A stretch of DNA of 64,000 nt from DASSFZ01 sp035292585. GTDB lineage: Bacteria; Chloroflexota; Anaerolineae; Fen-1058. The position numbers were made by a program, and so were the translations under genes. Positions 31,316 through 37,993 of this stretch are shown piece after piece (position 1 is the first letter of the stretch; each line of letters opens with the position of its first letter). The DNA lies in the NCBI GenBank assembly GCA_035292585.1, contig DATDPU010000020.1, positions 5,166-69,165 on the forward strand. Reading direction: 5' to 3'. Below the pieces are notes generated by a model. The model was not told the DNA's origin. It did not search any database and was given only the letters and a program-made list of their open reading frames with translations.

Positions 31316-34300
31316 AGTGCAGGCAGACCTGACGAACCTTTCGCCCGAAAAGAAACGCGAGCTGCTGGCGCAGCTGCTTCAGAAGAAGTTGAGCGCCACG
31401 CAGGCGGTGCTGCCGCTGTCGTACGGGCAGCAGTCGATGTGGTTCATGTACCAGCTGGCGCCGGACAGCCCGGCCTATAACGTCTCCTTCACGGCGCGCA
31501 TTTGTTCAGCGGTCGATATTCCGGCGCTGACGCGTGCTTTTCAGACGCTGCTCGATCGACACGCGTGCCTGCGCACGACGTTTACCATGCAAGAGGGCAT
31601 ACCCGTTCAAGTGATCCCCGGCTATCGCGAGCTGGTTCTGGAACAGGTGGACGCTTCAGCGCTCACCGAGCCAGAACTGCGGCAAGAGATCACTCGGGCT
31701 TATGAGCGCCCCTTCGATCTCGAACACGGCCCCATCTTTCGCGTGTACCTCTTCACACGCTCGGCCACGGATCACGTCCTGCTCATCGTCGCACATCACA
31801 TTGCGTTCGACGGGTGGTCGGCCTGGATTCTGCTGGACGAGTTCCGCACGGCTTACATCGCGGAGCAGGCCGGCGCGCGCGCAAGCCTGCCGCCGCTCAG
31901 CCGGCAGTACATCGACTTTGTCAAATGGCAAACAGAGATGCTGGTCGGTTCGGAAGGAAAACAGCACGAGGCTTATTGGCTTCAGCAGCTGGCTGGCGAA
32001 GCAGCTCCCCTCGACCTGGCGACCGATCGACCGCGCCCGCCGATGCAGACGTTTTACGGCGCGAGCCATGAATTCATGTTGAGCGCGGCCCTGGCCGCGC
32101 AGGTCAAGACGCTCGCCAAAGCCAGGCAGACGACACCCTATACGCTGCTCCTGGCTGCGTTTCAGGTGTTGCTGCATCGGTATACCGGCCAGGCGGATGT
32201 ATGGGTCGGCTCGCCGACCATCGGGCGGAGTCACGCCGAGTTCGCCGGTATTATTGGTGACTTTATCAACACGAATGTGATGCGCGCCAAGCTGTCCGGC
32301 AACCCGACCTTCACGGCGTTCCTCAATCAGATGCGGCAGACCGTGCTCGACGCGCTTGAGCACCAGGACTATCCCTTCACGCTGCTGGTCGAGAAGCTGA
32401 TGACGAGGCCCGATCCCAGCCGCTCGCCGCTGTTCCAGGTCGCCTTCGACCTTCAACGTTTACATCGCTTCGACGAGCTCGCTGTTCTCTTCGTGCCGGG
32501 CAAGTCAGAGGATCACGTCGAAGTCGGCGGGTTGGTATTCAAAGCGTATCCTTTGCCGCAGCAAGAAGGCATGTTTGATCTCACACTGCAAATCGTCGAA
32601 TTGGGCAATACATTCGGGGGTGCTTTCAAATACAACCTTGATCTATTCGATGCAGCGACCATCGCGCGGATGGCCGGGCATTTCCAGATGCTGTTGACGA
32701 GCATCGTCGCCGATCCCGATCGGCGTGTGTCCGATCTGCCCCTCTTGACCGAGGCCGAACGGCATCAGCTCCTGGTCGAATGGAACGACACGCGAACCGA
32801 CTATGCCGATTATTTGTGTGTTCATCACTTGCTGGAGGCGCAAGTCGCGCGCACGCCCAACGCCATCGCGGCGACCTGCGAGAGTGAGCGCTTGACCTAT
32901 CGCCAGTTGAACGAGCGCGCCAATCAACTCGCCCACTATCTGAAGCAACTCGGCGTCGGCCCCGAAACGCTCGTCGGTATTTCGGTCGAACGCTCGCTCG
33001 ACATGCTCGTCGGCCTGCTGGGGATCCTCAAGGCGGGAGGCGCTTACGTCCCGCTCGACCCGGCCTTCCCCAAAGAGCGCATCGCGTTCATGCTTCACGA
33101 CGCGCAGTGTCCGGTGCTGATCACGCAGCAGCACCTGGTCGCCGAGTTGCCCGAACATGCGGCGCGCGTCGTGTGCCTCGACGCCGACTGGCCCACGATC
33201 GCTCAAGCGAGCACGTCGCCGGTCGAGAGCGAGGTGACCGCCGAGAATCTGGCCTACGTCCTGTACACCTCCGGCTCGACCGGCAAACCCAAAGGCGTGC
33301 AGATTCTGCATCGCGCCTTGGCCAACTTCCTGCTGTCGATGCAGACTGAGCCTGGGCTATCGCCGGAAGATATTCTGCTCTCGGTGACCACGCTGTCCTT
33401 CGACATCGCCGGGCTGGAGCTTTACCTGCCGCTCATCACCGGCGCGCGAGTCGTCATCGCCAGCCGTGACGTTGCCGTCGACGGCCCGCGCCTGCTGGCG
33501 TTACTCAACCAGTCGGGCGCAACCCTCATGCAGGCGACTCCTGCTACCTGGCGCATGTTGGTCGATTCGGGATGGAGCGACAGCCCCGGCTTGAAGATGC
33601 TGTGCGGCGGCGAAGCTCTGCCGGTTGATTTGGCCCGCCAGATGCTTGAGCGGGGCGGCGCGTTGTGGAATATGTACGGCCCGACTGAGACCACGATCTG
33701 GTCGTCCGTGTGCCTGATCGAGGCGGACGCCGAGTGGATTCCTCTCGGTCACCCGATTGCCAACACGCAGTTCTACATCCTCGACGCGCAGCGGCAGCCC
33801 GCGCCCATCGGCGTGCCCGGCGAGCTGTATATCGGCGGCGACGGCGTGGCGCGCGGCTACCTCAACCGGCCGGAGTTGACGGCGGAGAGGTTTGTCTCCA
33901 ATCCCTTTAGAAAGGATGAAGGCGGAGGGATGAGGGCTGAAAGGGAGAAACTTCCTTCAGCCTTCATCCCTCACACCGCACTGCAACCACACAGTGGGTG
34001 CAAGTGTCCCTCAGCCCTTCTCTACAAAACCGGCGATCTCGTCCGTTACCGCCGCGATGGCAATATCGAGTTCATCGGCCGCGTCGATTTCCAGGTGAAG
34101 ATTCGCGGCTTCCGCATCGAACTGGGCGAGATCGAAGCGGCGCTCAGCCGGCATCCTGGCGTGCGCCAGGCTGTCGTGATCGTTCGCGAGGACACGCCGG
34201 GCGACAAACGCCTCGCCGCCTATATCACGACGCACCAAGCGCCTGCGCCTGACACCGCCGAGATCCGCCGCTACCTCAGAGACAGCTTGCCGGATTATAT

Positions 34301-34733
34301 GATCCCGTCGGCCTGCGTCGCGCTGGAGACGTTGCCGCTCACGCCCAACGGGAAGATCGACCGCAAGGCGTTGCCCGCGCCAGAGCTCGGCATTCGCGAC
34401 GAGGGCTACGCCGCGCCCACGACCGAAATGGAGAAACTTGTCGCCGGCGTGTGGCAAGACGTGCTCCAGCTTGATCAGGTTGGTCTGTACGACAACTTCT
34501 TCGACCTGGGCGGACACTCACTTGCTTCCGTTCAAGTTGTTTCTCGGCTCGAACAATTGACGGGCAGCCGCATCAACCCGGCGCTGATTCGGTTGCAGAC
34601 ACTCGGCCAGCTGGCGGCGTCTTACGAACAACAGCAGGCCAATCCGGCTCCGAGCGAAGCGCCGCGATCCGCAGGGGGCGTCAGCCGTTTGTTTCGGGCT
34701 GTGCGCCGGGCCGTTTCGATGGGCGACAGGTGA
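31308..34733 (+). CDS. NRPS module C-A-PCP, predicted glycine-activating
   Basis: 1141 residues. ATG at 31308 overlaps the PKS stop by 8 bases and has GGAG seven bases upstream, better placed than ATG at 31302. The N-terminal LSPEKKRELLAQLLQKK helix is a likely docking element. The condensation domain spans about 35-450, with intact HHIAFDGW (His163-Trp170). The adenylation domain spans about 490-985 (YTSGSTGKPKG near 655, YGPTETT, YKTGDL, final NGK Lys). Reading the binding-pocket positions from Asp699 gives D-I-L-Q-L-G-M-I-W-K, which matches the known glycine code family (DILQLGLIWK). The carrier domain has Ser1071 in LGGHSL. There is no thioesterase, reductase or terminal condensation domain. 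About 37 extra residues, repeat-derived, interrupt the A domain before YKTGDL. The likely reaction is amide capture of the polyketide acyl chain by glycine. Confidence 0.93.
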   Translation: MSEVQADLTNLSPEKKRELLAQLLQKKLSATQAVLPLSYGQQSMWFMYQLAPDSPAYNVSFTARICSAVDIPALTRAFQTLLDRHACLRTTFTMQEGIPVQVIPGYRELVLEQVDASALTEPELRQEITRAYERPFDLEHGPIFRVYLFTRSATDHVLLIVAHHIAFDGWSAWILLDEFRTAYIAEQAGARASLPPLSRQYIDFVKWQTEMLVGSEGKQHEAYWLQQLAGEAAPLDLATDRPRPPMQTFYGASHEFMLSAALAAQVKTLAKARQTTPYTLLLAAFQVLLHRYTGQADVWVGSPTIGRSHAEFAGIIGDFINTNVMRAKLSGNPTFTAFLNQMRQTVLDALEHQDYPFTLLVEKLMTRPDPSRSPLFQVAFDLQRLHRFDELAVLFVPGKSEDHVEVGGLVFKAYPLPQQEGMFDLTLQIVELGNTFGGAFKYNLDLFDAATIARMAGHFQMLLTSIVADPDRRVSDLPLLTEAERHQLLVEWNDTRTDYADYLCVHHLLEAQVARTPNAIAATCESERLTYRQLNERANQLAHYLKQLGVGPETLVGISVERSLDMLVGLLGILKAGGAYVPLDPAFPKERIAFMLHDAQCPVLITQQHLVAELPEHAARVVCLDADWPTIAQASTSPVESEVTAENLAYVLYTSGSTGKPKGVQILHRALANFLLSMQTEPGLSPEDILLSVTTLSFDIAGLELYLPLITGARVVIASRDVAVDGPRLLALLNQSGATLMQATPATWRMLVDSGWSDSPGLKMLCGGEALPVDLARQMLERGGALWNMYGPTETTIWSSVCLIEADAEWIPLGHPIANTQFYILDAQRQPAPIGVPGELYIGGDGVARGYLNRPELTAERFVSNPFRKDEGGGMRAEREKLPSAFIPHTALQPHSGCKCPSALLYKTGDLVRYRRDGNIEFIGRVDFQVKIRGFRIELGEIEAALSRHPGVRQAVVIVREDTPGDKRLAAYITTHQAPAPDTAEIRRYLRDSLPDYMIPSACVALETLPLTPNGKIDRKALPAPELGIRDEGYAAPTTEMEKLVAGVWQDVLQLDQVGLYDNFFDLGGHSLASVQVVSRLEQLTGSRINPALIRLQTLGQLAASYEQQQANPAPSEAPRSAGGVSRLFRAVRRAVSMGDR
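33903..34013. repeat. In-frame GGATGAAGGCGGAGGGATGAGGG palindromic repeat inside the A domain
   Basis: The arms GGGATGAGGGCTGAA and TTCAGCCTTCATCCCTC are partly complementary. A second hairpin-like part (TGCAACCACACAGTGGGTGCA) follows. It encodes RKDEGGGMRAEREKLPSAFI and further residues between SNPF and LLYKTGDLVRY, where adenylation domains normally have only a few residues. Confidence 0.82.
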
Positions 34734-34742
34734 GCATCAACC

Positions 34743-35789
34743 ATGAATACATATTTGAAACGCGCCGGTTTCATTGCCCTGATGGCGCTGACGTTGATAG
34801 CAGGAATAGCGATTGGCTTTCGGTTGGGGCGTACGAGTCTGTCACCCGTGGGAACCACAGCGACTTCCGCGCCTCAACCGACCTCAGCGCCGACACTGCC
34901 CACCGGCGTTCCAGCCGAGATGGTGGGGGTTGGCGTATTGAGCGACAGCAATTCCGACGAGTATCGCGCCGACGATAATCGCGGTGGGGAGTACGCCGCG
35001 ACGACGCTGAACTGGTTGGAACTGCTGGCGCAGCGGCGCGGATTGAACTTCGGCGCGTGGGGGGATTGGGACGAGTGGCGGCGAACCGGTTACGAGTACA
35101 ACTGGTCGCACTCCGGCGCGCTCACGCACGATCTCATCCGATTCAACGCGCACACAGGACTGGCCCGGCAGGTAGCGGAGGGTAAAGTGTCGCACGTGCT
35201 GGTCTGGGTCGGCGTCAACGACTTCGCCGTGTGGAACGGCAATTACGCATCGATATACAACGGCGATTTGAGTGACGACGAGATCCAGGCCGGGATCGAG
35301 AGCATCGTCGCCGACGTTACGACCATGGTCGATACCGTGCGGGCAGCAGGCCCGGTGAAGATAGCACTGGTGACGATAGGGGATTTAGGGATTGCGCCCG
35401 ATACGGCAGCCGCATATCCCGACGCCGAAGGACGCAGCCGCGTGAGCGCAATCGTCGACTCGATCAATACGCAACTGAAAGCGATGGCGCAGGAGCGCGG
35501 CGTGGCGATGATCGATGCACAAGCCTTGCTGGTCGCGCTCGCGGCGCGCGCCGATGCCAATGGCGCATTGCACATGGGCGCTGAGACCATCTCAACCTTC
35601 GCCAAAGGCAACGAGCCACACAGCGGGCGATTGGACGATGCGCCAGGTCACGCGGGGACGATCATGTCGGGCGTGATCGCCAATGCGCTCTTCGTCGAGC
35701 CTTTCAACCAGGCGTTCGGGTTGAACATCGCGCCACTGACCGATGAAGAAATCTTGGAGAGCGCCGGACTCGCCAGTGGAGCACACTAG
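34743..35789 (+). CDS. Membrane-anchored SGNH/GDSL-type hydrolase
   Basis: 348 residues. AGGTGAG overlapping the NRPS stop gives a good ribosome site 9 bases before ATG. An N-terminal hydrophobic segment (about 8-27) followed by a Thr/Ser/Pro stretch suggests an exported, anchored protein. The catalytic core shows block I as LSDSNSD with Ser69, an Asn-containing block III in WVGVNDF (about 159-165) and a terminal Asp299/His303 pair in DAPGH. In the canonical motif the spacing is Asp-x-x-His; here it is one longer. The family includes esterases, lipases and acetylesterases of glycans. Directly following an NRPS without thioesterase, it may act on the exported product or on surface sugars. Release of the enzyme-bound chain is less likely, because the domain should be outside the membrane. 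Confidence 0.82.
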   Translation: MNTYLKRAGFIALMALTLIAGIAIGFRLGRTSLSPVGTTATSAPQPTSAPTLPTGVPAEMVGVGVLSDSNSDEYRADDNRGGEYAATTLNWLELLAQRRGLNFGAWGDWDEWRRTGYEYNWSHSGALTHDLIRFNAHTGLARQVAEGKVSHVLVWVGVNDFAVWNGNYASIYNGDLSDDEIQAGIESIVADVTTMVDTVRAAGPVKIALVTIGDLGIAPDTAAAYPDAEGRSRVSAIVDSINTQLKAMAQERGVAMIDAQALLVALAARADANGALHMGAETISTFAKGNEPHSGRLDDAPGHAGTIMSGVIANALFVEPFNQAFGLNIAPLTDEEILESAGLASGAH

Positions 35790-35818
35790 TGCTTCAACAA
35801 TCTGAAATTGCGTAGTTC

Positions 35819-35862
35819 CCGCCGCAGTTGAACTGCGGCGGACGGCAGTGCAACTGCCGTCC
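35819..35862. repeat. Twin-hairpin repeat, copy 2
   Basis: CCGCCGCAGTT/AACTGCGGCGG (11-bp palindrome) abuts GGACGGCAGT-GCA-ACTGCCGTCC. It lies 30 bases downstream of the hydrolase stop, as the copy at 23682-23720 lies just after a PKS stop. Confidence 0.87.
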
Positions 35863-35893
35863 GAACCCCGCAAAATTAAGTGGTCGGGGTACT

Positions 35894-36006
35894 AGAGCGG
35901 TTTCCAGGTTGATTTACGGAACGACAGTCCCCGTAGCGTAGCGGAGTGGGATACGCATTACGGAAACGGCTGGAATCGCGCGTATTGCGTATCCCGTAAG
36001 CCGTAA
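35894..36006. repeat. Palindromic repeat, left inverted copy flanking the hydrolase pair
   Basis: Its first 28 bases (35894-35921) are the exact reverse complement of 37803-37830. Inside, GGGATACGCA pairs with TGCGTATCCC. About 29 bases (after ATTTACGGAA) are present here but absent from the right copy. It occupies most of the 249-base gap, and I see no promoter that stands out. Confidence 0.85.
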
Positions 36007-36038
36007 ACCAAGGTGGAATGCGCCATGATTGGAGATCA

Positions 36039-36848
36039 ATGACGACAGGTTCAACTGCCGGTGAAGCATTCTACTTTGGAGCACCCGATTCGCCGTTGTT
36101 CGGCTACTATCACGCGCCAGCTGCCGGGCCGCGCGCCCTCGGCCTGGTCCTCTGCCATCCGATGGGGCACGAGTATGTCCGCGCCCACCGCGCGATGGGA
36201 CAACTGGCGATTCGGTTGGCGCGCGCCGGCTTTCCCGCACTCCGTTTCGATTACACCGGCTGCGGCGATTCGGCCGGCTCGGATGAGCTGGGCGACATCC
36301 ATCGTTGGCAAGCCGACATCACAGCTGCCATCGACGCGCTGCGGAAACACAGCGGCGCGCGATCAATCGGACTGATTGGCCTGCGGCTCGGCGCAGCGCT
36401 GGCGGCGACGGTCGCGGCGCAGCGAGCGGATATTGCGACTGTGGTGTTGTGGGAACCCATCGTCGAGGGACAGGCGTATCTGCACGAATTGCGAGAGCTG
36501 CACCAGGATAAACTCTGGCACTTTCTGGGCAAGGCGCAGCAGGCGGCGCCGCGCGATCATCCCACAGAGCTGATGGGCTTTCCACTGCCCGCGACGCTAT
36601 GCTCCCAGATAGAAGCGATGGATTTATTGGCCCTGGTGCAGAAACCGTTAGGCCACGTCTTCATCGTTCAGCGCGAGGAACAACCCTCAGTCGCGCGGTT
36701 CAGCGAACATCTCACGCAGCTGGGCGCGCGCGTGCAACTTCAGCAAATGGACAGTCCGATGATTTGGACGGAAGATCCGGACAAGGGATTAGTGCCCCAT
36801 CACACGCTTCAGGCGATTATCAAATGGTTGTCCGAGGTAAGCACATGA
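36039..36848 (+). CDS. Alpha/beta-hydrolase fold protein with Arg at the nucleophile position
   Basis: 269 residues from ATG 36039, which has GGAG four bases upstream; ATG 36018 is an alternative start. The fold is shown by LCHPMGHEYVRAHRAM, FDYTGCGDS and a nucleophile-elbow region IGLIGLRLGAALAA. There the usual GxSxG reads G114-L-R116-L-G, so no serine nucleophile is present. A late His (PHHTLQ) remains. The sequence style resembles the serine-aminopeptidase-like hydrolases paired near exosortase or surface-polysaccharide loci, in which I recall a similar Arg. It is translationally coupled to the next gene (ATGA overlap), suggesting a pair that works as a complex, with this member possibly a non-catalytic partner. 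The substrate is unknown. Confidence 0.82.
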   Translation: MTTGSTAGEAFYFGAPDSPLFGYYHAPAAGPRALGLVLCHPMGHEYVRAHRAMGQLAIRLARAGFPALRFDYTGCGDSAGSDELGDIHRWQADITAAIDALRKHSGARSIGLIGLRLGAALAATVAAQRADIATVVLWEPIVEGQAYLHELRELHQDKLWHFLGKAQQAAPRDHPTELMGFPLPATLCSQIEAMDLLALVQKPLGHVFIVQREEQPSVARFSEHLTQLGARVQLQQMDSPMIWTEDPDKGLVPHHTLQAIIKWLSEVST

Positions 36849-37810
36849 AAGAAGAAGTCATCCTCCTGGGCCGATCGAAAACACTGCTGGGCATCCTCAC
36901 CTTGCCGGCGCGCGCGCCGCAAGCCGCGCAACAGCCAGCCATCATCCTGCTGAACGCCGGATTGATTCACCGCATCGGGCCTAATCGCATTTACGTGAAA
37001 CTCGCGCGGCGGTTGGCCGATCTGGGCTTCACGGTGCTCCGCTTCGATCTTTCGGGCATCGGCGATAGCCCGGCGCGCGCCGATCACGTGCCGTTCGAGC
37101 AGAGCGCGATCCTGGAAGTGCAGGATGCCATGAACACTCTCGCTCAAAGCCACGGCATTCGAGAGTTTCTGCTGATGGGGCACTGCTCGGGAGCCGTCAA
37201 TTCGTTCCGCGCGGCGTGCCAGGATGCGCGCGTGGTGGGCGCTGTCTTGATCAATCCCGAAGGCGGCAACGAGCAATGGACCGAATACGACAAAAAGCGC
37301 AAGGTCGCGCGCTATTATCAAAACTATTACGGGCGCGGCGCCTTGGCCGATGCGAGCCGTTGGCGCAAGCTGCTATCCGGGCAAGCGGATTATCGGAGCA
37401 TTCTCCGCAACTTGTTTCGCGGCATCATCGGCAACAAGGTCTCGACGCTCCTGTTTCGACTGAAGCGGGTGTGGCCGGGCAGCCGAAAATCGGCCCAAGA
37501 CCCCGCCCTTGCCGAACAGACTATCCAGGGCATGCGTCTCCTGGTCGACCGTGGCACGCGCCTGCTCGTCATTCACTCCGAAGGTAGCTCGGGCCGGGAA
37601 CATCTACAGACGCTCTTGGGCCACACGCTCAAAGAGCTGCAAGCCACGGGGCGGTTCAAGATGATCGTCATTCCCCAATCGGATCATCTTTTTACGCTAC
37701 TCCGTAGCCAGGCTGAATTGTTTGCCGCCATCGAAGGCTGGCTGACGAGAACAGTCACGGAATACGCACTACGCGCGATTCCAGAGGTTTCCGTAGTGCG
37801 TATTCCGTAA
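36845..37810 (+). CDS. Alpha/beta-hydrolase with Cys nucleophile elbow (GHCSG)
   Basis: 321 residues from the ATG inside the ATGA overlap with the preceding hydrolase. Motifs are LNAGLIHRIGPNR near the N-terminus (oxyanion region), FDLSGIGDS, and a nucleophile elbow G112-H-C114-S-G, where Cys replaces Ser. A catalytic His appears in QSDHLF. The region 140-220 is basic and aromatic (YDKKRKVARYYQNYYGRG) and may be a lid. The last 18 or so residues (TEYALRAIPEVSVVRIP) and the stop codon are encoded by a palindromic repeat, so the ancestral C-terminus was probably a little shorter or different. It may act as a thioesterase or acyltransferase on the carrier-bound chain, which would supply the release step missing from the NRPS. 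That is inference. Confidence 0.83.
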   Translation: MKEEVILLGRSKTLLGILTLPARAPQAAQQPAIILLNAGLIHRIGPNRIYVKLARRLADLGFTVLRFDLSGIGDSPARADHVPFEQSAILEVQDAMNTLAQSHGIREFLLMGHCSGAVNSFRAACQDARVVGAVLINPEGGNEQWTEYDKKRKVARYYQNYYGRGALADASRWRKLLSGQADYRSILRNLFRGIIGNKVSTLLFRLKRVWPGSRKSAQDPALAEQTIQGMRLLVDRGTRLLVIHSEGSSGREHLQTLLGHTLKELQATGRFKMIVIPQSDHLFTLLRSQAELFAAIEGWLTRTVTEYALRAIPEVSVVRIP

Positions 37811-37830
37811 ATCAACCTGGAAACCGCTCT
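37757..37830. repeat. Palindromic repeat, right inverted copy (17-bp perfect stem)
   Basis: ACGGAATACGCACTACG (37757-37773) pairs perfectly with 37792-37808 across an 18-nt loop. The 28 bases 37803-37830 are the exact reverse complement of 35894-35921. It supplies the stop codon of the second hydrolase. A third, diverged member is at 54653-54722. Confidence 0.88.
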
Positions 37831-37846
37831 AAAACGATCGCCGACG

Positions 37847-37880
37847 AAGGCCGTCGAACACAGAGACGGCCTTTTGTTTT
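37847..37880 (+). terminator. Intrinsic terminator at the end of the PKS/NRPS/hydrolase unit
   Basis: AAGGCCGTC and GACGGCCTT form a perfect 9-bp stem with a 9-nt loop, followed by TTGTTTT. It lies 36 bases after the hydrolase stop and separates that unit from the asparagine-synthetase genes. Confidence 0.85.
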
Positions 37881-37949
37881 GGCTGGTTCAGCCGCAGCGC
37901 CAGTTGGCTCTTTCTACTCTCTTCTAACTTGAATCACCCACTTATCTAA

Positions 37950-37980
37950 CCAGTGCATGTTAGTGTAACACACTGGAGGA
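37950..37980 (+). promoter_or_regulatory. Dyad-symmetric leader overlapping the ribosome site of the next gene
   Basis: CCAGTG (37950-37955) mirrors CACTGG (37971-37976), and inside it TGTTA (37958-37962) mirrors TAACA (37966-37970) around GTG, with a 2-base bulge in the left arm. The right arm runs into GGAGGA (37975-37980), the probable Shine-Dalgarno of the gene starting at 37994. It could be an operator or an RNA hairpin masking the ribosome site. I could not place a convincing -35/-10 pair upstream. Confidence 0.55.
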
Positions 37981-37993
37981 GTGAGACCATCTC

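Noticed and set aside
35819..35862. Intrinsic terminator
   Set aside because: The twin hairpin has no following T-tract. I list it as a repeat that may affect mRNA ends.
35894..37830. Insertion sequence
   Set aside because: Inverted repeats are present but no transposase-like protein is encoded between them, and no clear target duplication is visible.
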